In this document: positions 34,192-45,138 of the stretch, piece by piece | How positions within the stretch are numbered: the stretch's first letter is position 1 | How the letters are laid out: each line of letters begins with the position of its first letter | Source: Aphrocallistes beatrix | Lineage: Eukaryota > Porifera > Hexactinellida > Sceptrulophora > Aphrocallistidae | Assembly (NCBI GenBank): GCA_963281255.1 | Contig: OY725500.1 | Coordinates: 2,046,001 to 2,110,000, forward strand | Direction: 5' to 3' | Length of the DNA stretch: 64,000 bases | Made by a program: the position numbers and the translations under genes | The notes under the pieces: generated by a model | What the model saw: only the letters and a program-made list of their open reading frames with translations | What the model was told of the DNA's origin: nothing | Databases searched by the model: none

Positions 34192-34709
34192 TATATTATT
34201 CGTTAACCTTTGTTTACAATATTTATATAAAGTAAAAATTCCCAAATAGGTTAGATTGAGTAACTTCAAGCACCCGCAGGGCGACTCTGCGGATACGCAG
34301 TGTCCGCAAGCCGCGAAGCGCAAGCAAGCGAAGCGCGTTGTAATGAATAAAAAGAGAATTAAGGAAAAAATAGCGTCAAAATATCTAAAGAATAAATTCC
34401 TCGGGTGTTGTTTAGTGTGAATTTTGACCAATTTTCAAAATTTCAAAAAACAGACTGTTCATTTGATAGATCACTCATTTATGAACGAATTTGAAAATTT
34501 TCTATAAGGTTATAAGCATATTGTGTCTGATTTCTTTCTTGTAAAATGACCAATTTTTTCAAAAAAAATTCATCTGTTGAATTGTTTCAATTATTAATGC
34601 AGTTTTGCAGAAAACTTTGTGATTCAAATCTGCACTGAAAAAATTAAATAAATCGGTTGAAAAAGTTAAAAGTTAGCTATTATAGGATATGCCAACCTTA
34701 ATTTTTGAA

Positions 34710-35294
34710 ATCGATGTTTGATACAAAATTTGATTCTACACTATCCAAAACCTAAGAATTCCAAATTGCAAAAAGAACAACCCATGCATACTCGAGCATA
34801 AGCAGAAAGTTGGGACAGGGTGGGCGCCCCCCTCCCAGCTTTCAAATCTTGGGAGGCGGCCCCCCCCAGATTTGGAAATTGAAAACCGGTTTGTTTAATT
34901 TGTGATTTTGAGATCTTAACGACACTTGACCATAATTTTATTCACAACAATTTCGGCTGCCAAAATGAATAACATGATTGTTATTGTGTCACCTCGATTT
35001 TATGTCATCACTTTTAATTGAGTTGTATAATATTCATCCTTAGAATAGCTACCCATGAGGTGTTATAATGTACTACATCATTTGTGATTAATCTTGTAGC
35101 AAAATTCCATCAAAAAAATTCCAAATTTTTCGTATTAACCATTAACATCTCAGTTTTATGCGAAAAAAATTATAATAAAAGCGCTTAGAAGTGCCCCTAA
35201 ACGGCCTCTGAAAATTACCCAATTTGTCACAAATATAACCTATTGCGCAATCATATGTTGACTAATCTAAATTTTAACGACGGATATGGGTACT
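34710..35294. repeat. Family E repeat, partial, with hAT-end-like GC-rich patch
   Basis: E-family blocks ACATCTCAGTTTTATGCG, CAAATATAACCTATTGCGCA and ACGACGGATATGGGTACT at the right. A GC-rich patch at 34815-34890 (GGGCGCCCCCCTCCCAGC ... GGAGGCGGCCCCCCCCAG) resembles hAT termini but lacks a partner. Confidence 0.5.
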
Positions 35295-36000
35295 GTGACG
35301 AATGCAATTGATCGACTTTTAGGGTCTGCAATTGATTGGCTTTTAAGGTCTGCAATTGATCGACTTATCTGAGGTTTTCAATTAATCGACTTTTCTAAGG
35401 TTTGCAATTTCTTCCTTGCAGGCATGCTAGGTGTTGTGAGGATTGCAGCATACACTTGGAAAAATGTCCAATATGCAGATCTACAATAGTTCAAAGATTC
35501 CAAATATTTCCATAAATATTTCGGTTACTTCTTCATTGTTCACTGTTTTCCCATTTGATTACCTAATTTTCTTCATTTATTTATTCATAGCTATCTCCAC
35601 TCTGATCAATTAAACTACTCTTAAACTAATCTGAATTTTCTTTTATTCACTAACATTCATGACTGAAATTCTTAGAACTTTTTAAAAATTTCTCCTTATA
35701 ATTCTGAGAATTTGACTTAAGTCAAATTCTAAGAAAATGCTTAAATTCTAAGAAAATTTCTTTCTATGAATTCCACAGCAATTCTTAGAATGACACATAC
35801 TAATAGAAATTCTAAGATCTTAAGTCAAAGAGACCCTCAATATCTTTGAAAATGTCAATCAATTACCAACTTGAACAAGTCGATCAATTGAAAACTTTGA
35901 TAAAGTCGATCAATTGCAAACTTTGAAAAAGTCGATCAATTGAAAACTTGAAAAAGTCGATCAATTGCAAACCTTAAGAGTCGATCAATTGACGCGTCCC
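35295..36000. mobile_element. Foldback element 2 (24-26 bp unit arms)
   Basis: Left arm (35303-35408) has four units of TGCAATTGATCGACTTTTAG plus 4-6 bp. Right arm (35857-35992) has five to six units of GTCGATCAATTGCAAACTTT, the inverse. Spacer about 450 bp with an exact palindrome GAATTTGACTTAAGTCAAAT (plus TC) near 35707-35728. The left neighbour is an E repeat and the right neighbour is hAT sequence, so no target duplication can be read. No ORF. Confidence 0.8.
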
Positions 36001-36002
36001 CC

Positions 36003-36214
36003 CTGCAAGTTCGTTTAGCATGTTACGTAGGATCCACACATATTTACGAAGCAGTCAGACTCAACAGAGGCTGAACCATTGCGCAATCTTGTATGCACAC
36101 AGGGATATCGTTCGTACAATGGAACTTGATTCTCTGACAGATGAATTTGTCGATAAAACAGTATACTATAGAAAGAACATTTTCGGGCCAGCACTTAATC
36201 AATCACTTGTCTGA
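36003..36214 (+). pseudogene. hAT transposase, C-terminal dimerisation fragment
   Basis: The frame ending at 36214 reads ASSFSMLRRIHTYLRSSQTQ, then RLNHCAILYAHRDI and ELDSLTDEFVDK. This matches the hAT C-terminal dimerisation region (S-F-S-x-L-R-R-I-K-T-Y-L-R-S). It is probably the 3' end of the element whose TTF finger is at 32217-33000, with the catalytic core lost and repeats inserted between. Confidence 0.75.
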
Positions 36215-36639
36215 GTATACACAGCTTCTTCATCATTTCGTCCCACTCAATTATTGCTTTAATTAGATTGTGTTTTTCATAACATATTAATTACCTGACT
36301 ATCAACATAGTATTACTTAATTAAAAAACTAATTGATTCAAATATAATATACAGGAGCCAAAAAATTTATACTAGTTTGTGAGTGGATCGCCTCCCCAGA
36401 TATTATGGATTTTTGACAAAACTTTCCGCCTATGTACTCGAGTAATGCTGTTGTTAGCCTGAGTGATCATGCAACTTTGAAACCGTTTATTTTTACACCA
36501 AATTTTACTTGTCGCTTAGTTTCTACTCGTAGAATATAGAAGTCAGCATAATATAATATACAAGTTATCCTAATAGGATGCATTAGATGATTTCATGCAA
36601 CAATAGCGGGTTTTTTAAAAATCCTTATCCAAGACTAGC
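36215..36639. other. No recognised feature
   Basis: AT-rich spacer, possibly 3' hAT flank. No TIR partner found. Confidence 0.35.
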
Positions 36640-37953
36640 TGAATATAGATAAAAAGTTGCTGTAATCCAAGAATATTGTGACACAAATTCTATGGAGAAC
36701 TTTGAATATATTAGAAAATGGCGAATCTTGTCATGAAATAAGTTCCCAAAAGTAGCTATTATACTCAAAAAACAATGCAATAGTCACTAGCAATGTATAC
36801 AGAAATTTTGAAGCACTCAACATGATTATTTTGGAAGTTCAAAGCATTTATCTCTAAAATTCGTTCAAAGCCCACCATTTATGGTCCAAAAACAGATTCC
36901 TCCATATCTCGGGAAATATACACCCAAATTCTTAGCTCTCAATTCCTAATATACTTTTCAAGACGGTATATATCTGATTCTTAAATAATGAGTGTACTAC
37001 ATAGAATGGAATGCTAAGTTTTAAATTTTTATCACGCGATGACGTAACATTTTTCGAAAATCCTAACTTTAAAACTAAAGTCGTAGACTATCGCTCTAAC
37101 TTCCTAATATACTTTTTAGAAGCTCTTTATTCATTCTAAACCGATGAATTATACTTTGCAGTGCTATGAATATGAATTATATTCCCTAATTGGTTCAAAA
37201 TATTCGGGGTTAGAGGCCTCAAGGTAATTTGTAAATTTTCACTATAATTTTGCTATTTTCACCAAAATCTGTTGGAATACATCTAATTCATTAGTATACA
37301 TGCGATTAAATGTCCATGGACGCTTTTATTTATCGTTAATAGCTCATTTTAAATCGTTCTTAACATCAAAACTTCAAATCCCTAAATCTCGGGACTTTAA
37401 AATTCCAAAATTGACCGTCTTTCAAAAGTTTTAACTCAAAATTGCCTTGAGATAGAGGTTTGAAAATTTCAGGAGTTGTTCCATATCATTAAGCGATGAG
37501 CGTAGGACCACTCGATTTTCGATATCTTTCAAATTTGTGATTTTATTTCTGATTTGCAAAGAAAATCGGGCTTTTTTCGCCGTTTTTTGGCCCTTTTTGT
37601 TCAGGCACCGATAAAATTTTCAATTTTTCTAATTTAAACTTTCTTCTGGTCCTATGAAGTGGCAAATATGATAGACTATCTATGAATAAATTTTCGAAGC
37701 ATTTGATCCAAACATGTGCTTTAAAAAAATCACAGAGTGGAGGGCTTACCATTAAGATGTGCTAGGGAAGAACGGAAAATACCGAATTTGAGACGCTGTA
37801 ACTCAAAAACTAGAAATGCGAACCAAAAACTGTTTGGCATGTGTCAATATGTTTTAATTGCACTACCCGCCCACGCTTAACATCTTATATATATCTATTC
37901 TTGATATATGCTGTAAGTCAAACCTAAGGATTTTTCACGGGCGGTATCCTTAA
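36640..37953. mobile_element. Family A element (second subtype), right terminus present
   Basis: Interior phrases match the complete subtype copy at 41622 in inverse orientation (GCCCACCATTTATGGTCCAA, GATTCCTCCATATCTCGGGA). Ends TTCACGGGCGGTATCCTTAA. The left terminus is not seen. Confidence 0.75.
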
Positions 37954-38859
37954 ATATGTATCCAAATGTGGCTATTATGCTAAATAATGAATACAATTAT
38001 CGTTAATAATGTGTACAGAAAAATTGGAGAACTTTGGATAATTATTTTGAAAGTTCTGGCCTTGGACCTCCCAGATTCGGTCCAAAACCTCCATTTAGGG
38101 TCCAAAAAGAGATATCTCTCTACCTCTGTAAATATATCCCCAAATTCTTTGTTCTCACTTCCTAATATGCTTTTAATGAGGGCACATATGTGATTCATTG
38201 AAAATAATTGCACTACATCCTTTGGAATGTAAGTTTTTAGATTTTTGTTATATGATGACGTAACATTTTTCGAAAATGCTAATTTGAAACTAAAGGTCGT
38301 AGACCTTTGTTTAACTTCCTAATATACTTTTTGGAAGCTCTTTATTCATTCTAAATTGATGGATTATACTCTAGTGCTAGGAATATGAATTATTATTCAC
38401 AATTATCTCAAAACATTCGTGGTTAGGGGTATCAAGGAAATTTGTGGATTTTCAGGGTACTCTTGATATTTTTTGTAAATATTTGGTTCGAATATAGTAC
38501 CTACGTAAATCAGCAGTATAAATTCGAATAAATGTCTGTGAATGCTTTTGTTCATTTTTAATAACTCATTTTACATTCTTCTTAACATCTAAACTTAAAA
38601 TCTCTATATCTCTGGACAAAAATTTCAAAATTGACCGTCTTTACAAAATTTTAAGTCAAAATTGGTTTGAGATTGAGGTTTGAAAATTTCAAGAATTGCT
38701 CCATATCATTAGGCGATGTACTAGGACCACTTTATTTTCGATATCTTGCAAGTATTTCTTGACGGAGATACCTGCCCACTCTTAACATCTCTTATAGCTC
38801 TACTTTAATCGTATGCTGTAAGCCAAATCATGTGGTTTTTTCGAGGGCGGTATCCTTAA
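37954..38859. mobile_element. Family A element (first subtype), right terminus present
   Basis: Continues directly from the previous copy's TTAA with ATGTATCCAAATGTGGCTAT and ends TTCGAGGGCGGTATCCTTAA. The preceding copy may have inserted at a TTAA inside this one. Confidence 0.7.
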
Positions 38860-38989
38860 TAATATTTTCCTGAAATTTGTTTACTTAGTGTATCTATTGT
38901 AATCAAAAGTAAATAAATAATTTATCATATAGAAGCGAAACTATGATATTCGATATCCACAACCATAATAACACAATCTTAGCCAAATC

Positions 38990-39205
38990 GAATGTTTTTT
39001 GAAGATACAATGTCTCAAAGTCTTTTTTCTCGTCTTTCGCTAGCACATCCTAATGATAGACCCCCGGCCGTTCAAAATATTTTTTAGGACATGCCAAGGT
39101 AAATAATGCTTCCAAAACAGATATCTCTTTTTGGAACCTAAATGGGGGGGGGGGGGGTTTGACAGAATCTGGGAGTTCCAAGGCCAGAGCCTCTAAAATG
39201 ATTAT
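38990..39205. mobile_element. Family A element fragments with a poly-G tract
   Basis: Short A-family pieces (TACAATGTCTCAAAGTC, CTAGCACATCCTAATGATAG, GAATCTGGGAGTTCCAAGGC). At 39146-39158 the usual AATGGGGG is expanded to a run of about 13 G. Confidence 0.6.
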
Positions 39206-39545
39206 GTAAAGTGTTTTTCCATGCAGATAGTTCTAACTATGATCTCTACGATCGTACCCATTAACCTAGTTGTAAAAAGGAATTCCCAAAGGACAGCGTA
39301 TTATGTCTCTCCATGGTGACTATGTCCTGCCGTCATGGTATTTGTAATCGAATTAAAATATTGACTTCAGGCGAATCTATAGTAATTGTATTTAACATTT
39401 TAATAAGTCATTTTGCTCAACTACCCAGATACATTATACTTAAGTAGTATATAATAATTGCTTGTTTAATTGGGTAATAATTTTCGTAATTAACTACTTT
39501 TCTGTCACATTGATTTAATCATGTTGTCTGGTCAACAATATGTCC
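39206..39545. other. No recognised feature
   Basis: Spacer of near-average composition without ORF or repeat terminus. Confidence 0.35.
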
Positions 39546-40475
39546 CTTTAGAGGGCATTTAGGGGACGGGACGGGTTAAGATGCCTAATTTACGGGACGG
39601 AACGGGACCACCCTGGAAAATCTAGGTACCTAATTTACGGGACGGGACGAGTCAAGATGCCTAATTTAAGGGACGAGACAGAAAAGGTACCTAATTTACG
39701 GGACGGGACGAGTTAAGATGCCTAATTTACGGGACGGGACGAGTTAAGATGCCTAATTTACGGGACGGGACGAGTCAAGCTGCCTAATTTACGGGATGGG
39801 ACGAGTAATTATACAGTCGAGTCGATTCAAGGCATTGTGACATCGATTTATCGCGAAAGCTGCTTAAATCTCCAGAAATAGAATCAGGGGCGGTCACAAG
39901 AATTTTCTAAACCGGGGCAAGCGGAGAAACAAACTCGGGAAATTCTGCTTAATCATTCTGCTTAATCATTAATAATTCTGCTTAACCGGAACAAAGTATC
40001 ACGACCCAATGTGTTCTGACTAAGCGGATTCATTGTACCCGAATAATTATATAGTGCATAACTATATCGTGAATTGTAGAATAAATATTGATATAATGAA
40101 TTACATAGTACATAGTTAATAGAATATACGTAGTCTAATGAATAATGGAATAACTAAGTGTCACAATACACTGAATCGACTCGACTGTATAGTGAGGTAT
40201 TTTTGTCCCGTCTCGCAAATTAAGTACTGACAAAGTTTTCCGGAATGATTCTGTCCCGTCCCGGATATTAGGCATCTTAACCTGTCCCGTCCCGGAGATT
40301 AGGTATCCTGCTCGTCCCGTCCCGTAAATTAGGCATATTGACTAGTCCCGTCCCAGAGATTTGGTACCTAGATTTTCCGGGATGGTCCCATCCCGGCCCG
40401 TAAATTAGGCATCTGGACCCGTCCCGTCCCGTAAATTAGGCATCTTAACTCGTCCCGTCCCGTAAATTAGGCATG
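39546..40475. mobile_element. Foldback element 3 (31-bp unit arms)
   Basis: Left arm (about 39562-39805) has about eight units of GGGACGGGACGAGTTAAGAT followed by GCCTAATTTAC. Right arm (about 40200-40475) has about eight to nine inverted units (GTCCCGTCCCGTAAATTAGG, CATCTTAACTC). Some units are variant (AATCTAGGTACC), and the variant lies in corresponding positions of both arms. The whole centre is a pogo-type MITE, so without it the arms would almost touch. No ORF and no clear target duplication. Confidence 0.85.
39814..40187. mobile_element. 374-bp pogo-type MITE in the centre of foldback 3
   Basis: TA-flanked termini CAGTCGAGTCGATTCAAGGC and CAGTCGAGTCGATTCAGTGT (inward from the right). 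The inner sequence has GCTTAATCATTCTGCTTAAT phrases like the P2 MITE. Confidence 0.8.
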
Positions 40476-40539
40476 CCCCCCTTTTGAGATCCTACCGAAT
40501 TTCTGAAGTGTACTTTCTTTATAGAGATTCTATTCAAAT

Positions 40540-41400
40540 TTGGTAAATATGATAAATTATCTAATAACTTTTAAACCATTGAATTCAGATCGAGAAATTG
40601 TATTTAATGTTAAATGATCCGTAATCAAAAGAAATTCCCGAACGCTTCCCTTTTTTACAGCATAAAATCGTCTAGTTGATAGTAAATTAATGCATATATT
40701 AAAAATTACAACAAGTCATGTGTCAAAGTTTCTCCAAACTGAGAGTGATGAATCAAAAAACAACAAGGGGATTTCGATTGAAAGATAAAATAGAAAATTA
40801 TTTTCCAAAATGTTGTGCATGCATCGTGGTAATATCTGAAACAAAAATATTCATCATATATTAAATTTTATTCATTTTTCGATAAATCGGGTGTTGTTAG
40901 TTTGTAACCTACTAAATAAAGTAACTTTAGTGTAAATTTCAGAGCTAACGCAATAGATTTGACTGAGTAATGCTACGCATAAAGTTGGCTTCTTTTTAAT
41001 AGTACAGATCAACAACTCAGAGTTCTTTCATTATTGAAAGATGATATTATGCATTTAATCGACTATCAACTTGAAGAGTTTATCCTGTAAATAGCTAAGC
41101 GATTGGAATTTTTTGGGATCACGGTTCGTTAACCTTAATATCAAGCAGTTTACTCCCTATCAAATGAAATGAAAATTGAATGATTTGCTTTGCGGTTTTC
41201 AAGATATGCCCCCAACTTATCAAAATACACTTCTATAGCAATATCCCATTAAAAAACTCCAAATTTTGCGAATAAAACGATTCACAGCTGAGTTCTATGT
41301 AAAAAATCTTAAAAACATTTAGAAATGTCCTTAAGAAGTTTCTGAAAATCACTAAATTTGTCACCAAATAACCTATTGCGTAATCATGTATGTATCAAAA
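40540..41400. repeat. Family E repeat, interrupted and decayed
   Basis: Left block ACTTTTAAACCATTGAATTC (40565), then unrelated AT-rich sequence of about 450 bp, then E blocks ACTCCCTATCAAATGAAATG, TTTCAAGATATGCCCCCAAC and GCGTAATCATGTA. No target duplication is visible for the middle insertion. Confidence 0.5.
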
Positions 41401-41440
41401 AGGACATAGGAGCCAAGTTATGGAAAATAGAACAAAACTA

Positions 41441-41515
41441 GGGGAGTCCAAGAGCAAGCGAAGCGAGCGACGGTAAGGGGGCCCGGGGGCTTGCCCCCCA
41501 GAATTTTTAAAAATC
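41441..41515. mobile_element. hAT-terminus-like GC-rich remnant
   Basis: AGCAAGCGAAGCGAGCGACG then GGGGGCCCGGGGGCTTGCCC followed by CCCAGAATTTTT. This layout is seen at ends of hAT elements with G-rich termini. No partner end seen. Confidence 0.4.
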
Positions 41516-41621
41516 TTAGATGCTTAAATATCGATATACAGCTATTGTTGTTTCCTAGGGAAAAGAAAATCTCGGACTATAGTAGAAGAAAAATGAAATT
41601 GGGATATATATTTAGACTCAT

Positions 41622-43554
41622 TTAAGGATACCGCCCGTGAAAAATCCATAGGTTTGGCTTACAGCATATATCAAGAATAGAGATATATAAGATGTTAAGC
41701 GTGGGCAGGTAGTGCAATTAAAAAATATTGAGACATGCCAAACAGTTTTTGGTTCGCAATTCTAGTTTTTGAGTTACAGCGTCTCTAAGTCGGTTTTTCC
41801 CGTTTTTCCCTAGCACATCTTAATGGTAAGCCCTCCTCCACTCTGTGATTTTTTTAAAGCACATGTTTGGATCAAATGCTTCGAAAATTTATTCATAGAT
41901 AGCCTATCATATTTGCCACTTCATAGGACCAGAAGAAAGTTAAAATTAGAAAAATTGTAAATTTTATCGGTGTCGGAATAAAATGGGCCAAAAAACGGCG
42001 AAAAAACCCCGATTTTATTTGGAAATCAGCAATAAAATCACAAATTTATAAGATATCGAAAATCGAGTGGTCCTACGCTCATCGCCTAATGATATGGAAC
42101 AACTCCTGAAATTTTCAAACCTCTATCTCAAGGCAATTTTGAGTTAAAATTTTTGAAAGACGGTCAATTTTGGAATTTTAAAGTCCCAAGATATAGGGAT
42201 TTGAAGTTTAAATATTAAGAACGATGTAAAATGAGCTATTAACGATAAAAAAAAGCATCAATTGACATTTAATAACATGTATACTAATGAATTAGATGTA
42301 TTCCAACAGAATTTGGTGAAAATGGCAAAATTATACTCAAAATTCACAAATTACCTTGAGGCCTCTAACCCCGAATATTTTGAACCAATTAGGGAATATA
42401 ACTCATATTCCTAGCACTACAAAGTATAATTCATCGGTTTAGAATGAATAAAGAGCTTCTATAAAGTATATTAGGAATTTAGAGCGAGAGTCTACGACTT
42501 TTAGTTTTCAAGTTAGGATTTTCGAAAAATGCTACGTCATCACGTGATAAAAATTTGAAACTTAGCATTACATTCCATGTAATACACTTATTATCTAAGA
42601 ATCAGATAGATACCGTCTTGAAAAGTATAATAGGAATTGAGAGCTAAGAATTTGGGTTTATATTTCCCGAGATATGGAGGAATCTGTTTTTGGACCATAA
42701 ATGGGGGGCTTTGACCGAATTTGGAGATAAATGCTTTGAACTTACAAAATAATCATGTTGAGTGCTTCAAAATTTATGTATACATTGCTAGTTACTATTG
42801 GATTGTTTTTTTGAGTATAATAACTACTTTTGGTAACTTATTTCATGACAAGATTCGCCATTTTCTATTATATTCAAAGTTCTCCATAGAATTTGTATTA
42901 CAATAAAATCGATGATAAGTCAAGAAATATTTACTTTTTGACAAAGAGATGTTTGAGGAACCTATATATTATCACATATCCTTTCATTTAAGATGATGAT
43001 AGATTATATATCATCAATAGTTTTTACGCATTGACATCGAGCACTTTCGGGGCCATAGAGAGGTTTGATGTCCGAACTTTACCTACAATATACTATAACT
43101 TTCGTACTAATGGTCGGACCTTAACAATTTTTTTAAAAAAATGTTCAGAATTCTTTTCTATACACAATAGCTAATATCACAACGGCTATTTCCCGAACAT
43201 TTTTGAAATGAAATCCCTCATAAAGATATTTTTGATTGCATTTTAAGTGCCTCTTTTTCTAAATTCATCTGTTTTATAATATTTAAAGGGGCCAAACCAT
43301 TTTGAGGTTCATATAATTGAAAAAATATCAGATAAGTTGGAAAATAATTGATGAATGCGCCGCAAAACCACGAATAACTATCCGATTTTAGTACTACTGA
43401 GCTTTAGGTGCTCATTTCTAGAATATCAAAATAAATACCGTCCAACAAGTACGATTAGATAGTAGACTACTCAATAATCCGATGAAATTAACAAAAAAAA
43501 TTTCCACCAATTTTTTTTATGTAAGGCGATGTTTTTCGCGGGCGGTATCCTTAA
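41622..43554. mobile_element. Family A element (second subtype), complete, 1,933 bp
   Basis: TTAAGGATACCGCCCGTGAA at the left, inverse CGCGGGCGGTATCCTTAA at the right. The best complete copy of family A in the window. No ORF longer than about 70 codons, so it carries no transposase; such a length without coding capacity is long for a MITE. Subtype markers are GTGAAAAATCC (against CTCGAAAAA) near the end. The TTAA target suits Kolobok or piggyBac machinery in trans. Confidence 0.9.
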
Positions 43555-44105
43555 CATAATTTGGGGTTTAGTTGTAACCAATAAGTTTGTGTGGAGTCCT
43601 GCTATACCACAGCTTCCTCCACTGTTCCACTGCCCAGCACCACGGCCCCCCACAGGCTCCAAACTTGGGGGGAAGCGCCCCTCCAGGGTCCAGACTTGGG
43701 AGGGCCGGTCCCCCAGGTACCTACACTTGGTGCTAATGATACAGGGTGTCCCAGTCTAGCAATATCGTTCCACAACCAAACTCCCATTGCTAACAATCAA
43801 TATAAGTAAGACTCAACGTTATCGTTACAGGCAAGGTTGAGTCAAATCATTTTGATCTGAAAAAACTTCATTTATTATTTTTATTTGATTGGTTTGGTTA
43901 ATAAGAAATGATTCAGTTGATTGATCTACATTGTTGCCGTCGAATGAAATATAACGATCTGAAAGATCTTAAATTTCAAACGAATTGAATTGAATTGAAC
44001 TGAACTGAACTGAATTGAATTATTGGAATTGAATGATCTGAATTGAGTGAAACCTAGGTATGTAAACTTTTTTCCAAAATAAATTTAGCAGAATTAGTGG
44101 GGGGA
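43555..44105. other. GC-rich patch and simple repeat, no gene recognised
   Basis: 43595-43735 is GC-rich with CCCCCACAGGCTCCAAACTT and AAGCGCCCCTCCAGGGTCC, like parts of hAT ends. Overlapping ORFs on both strands here reflect composition. A (GAATT/GAACT)n run lies at 43981-44030. Confidence 0.4.
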
Positions 44106-44393
44106 CAGTGGCGTATCTAGGGGGGGGCGGGGGGGGGCGGACCGCCCCGGGCGGCACTTGACCTTGTGTTTCATAAAATACTATATATTGGTAAACTCAG
44201 AATTTTTCCAAGGTATTTTGAATTTGAACATGCTTTTTCCAGCTAATACGAGTATGAATAGTATTTTAAATTAACACACAAAACACACCACAAATTAAGT
44301 TAATACACTTGCCAAGTTGAGGTAGAAATATGTGTTGAGGGGCGGCATGAAATACATCCGCCCCGGGCGACATAGGTGTAAGCTACGCCTCTG
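44106..44393. mobile_element. 288-bp hAT-type MITE with G-rich ends
   Basis: Starts CAGTGGCGTATCTAGGGGGG, continues GGACCGCCCCGGGCGGCAC, and ends with ATCCGCCCCGGGCGACAT then TAAGCTACGCCTCTG. Termini match over CAGTGGCGTA / CAGAGGCGTA. No clear 8-bp duplication; flanks are G- and C-runs. Confidence 0.7.
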
Positions 44394-44449
44394 CCCCCCT
44401 CCACTACACCCTTGAGTAGGAGGGATGTGTTTGGGCATTGTTAGGGAAA

Positions 44450-44610
44450 GTGGAAAACCTTTGTGAGTTAGGAAATATGGCACTATCTCGTCACTCTGTA
44501 CTGTACTATATTCTGCAACAAAAAAGTAAAGTAAAGTTTATAGATTTATATACCCTCCGAATCCATGATAATATGCTCTCAGTGGTTCACAATCTAGGTG
44601 TAATGCTAAA
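44450..44610 (+). pseudogene. Possible LINE reverse transcriptase remnant
   Basis: A frame ending near 44610 reads RIHDNMLSVVHNLGVMLNPI. This resembles the segment V-x-N-L-G-V-x-x-D that follows the reverse-transcriptase core in CR1/jockey-type LINEs. It is short and isolated, with the LINE endonuclease remnant at 45139 nearby. Confidence 0.35.
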
Positions 44611-44739
44611 CCCAATTAGTAAGCTACACATTCTAATTACTCATCATTGATAGCCTCAACTTAATTACTAAATCCCAAGTTAATAAATATCAACACTTGA
44701 TACTTGATGATACTTGTCCCAAGTCACAGCCATTTTAGA

Positions 44740-44960
44740 TTCTGGCGATTAGTGACACAAAGTGGCAGAGGTTGATAATTTTCTACAAAAGAATAAGTAA
44801 TTGAGTTGAGACTCTCAATTATGAGTAATTAAAATGTGTAGATTACGAATTTGAAATAAAAATTTTGAGTACGTACATGTTCCTTTTTGAATAGATCCAA
44901 TTTAATACTATTTGAATAGAGGTTTTGGTAGTGGTCGAACACTTTTGTTCGGGTAGTGTG
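44740..44960. mobile_element. Tc1-type MITE, right half
   Basis: Related to 33717-34191: AGTAATTGAGTTGAGACTCT, TGTGTAGATTACGAATTTGA and a right end ACACTTTTGTTCGGGTAGTG followed by TGTA. The left terminus is not identified. Confidence 0.55.
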
Positions 44961-45138
44961 TAGGCTACTCACATCTGAGTATATTTCAACTTTTTGACCA
45001 TACCTGTTAACAGAACCTTAATATATGCCTGACTTTGAGATACCGACCAGGGGTAATATTTGATGAAATTTCTGGAGAAATGTTAGGATCTGAAAAGACA
45101 TGTGGAGGAGGTAGAAGCTGAATTATTTTGATCATGGA

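Larger units (their letters stand above)
33355..34345. mobile_element. Unclassified element with (TTTG)n start and D-type GC-rich end
   Basis: Starts TTATATATTAAAACGCTAGG followed by about nine TTTG units (33374-33412). It ends with GCGGATACGCAGTGTCCGC and CGAAGCGCAAGCAAGCGAAG, the same cassette that closes family D. The rest of D is absent, so the cassette is shared by two different repeat types. It carries a Tc1-type MITE. Boundaries are inferred from the interrupted B sequence. Confidence 0.55.
33180..34701. mobile_element. Family B element split by a ~1-kb insertion
   Basis: Left part from GGAAATTGAGTGATATATAT to AGAGTAGAACAAAATGAACA; right part from AATAAAAAGAGAATTAAGG to the terminus ATGCCAACCTTAA at 34701. 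The left terminus is absent. The insertion is the 33355-34345 element. Confidence 0.75.

Noticed and set aside
35303-35992. CRISPR-like array of CGATCAATTG repeats
   Set aside because: Units are directly adjacent and form inverted arms, so foldback structure fits better.
37543-37752. 69-codon minus ORF
   Set aside because: Frame in a family A interior; other A copies break it and no domain is visible.
43529-43809. Three overlapping 64-76 codon ORFs on both strands
   Set aside because: Explained by local GC richness of a hAT-like patch; no motif or splice context.
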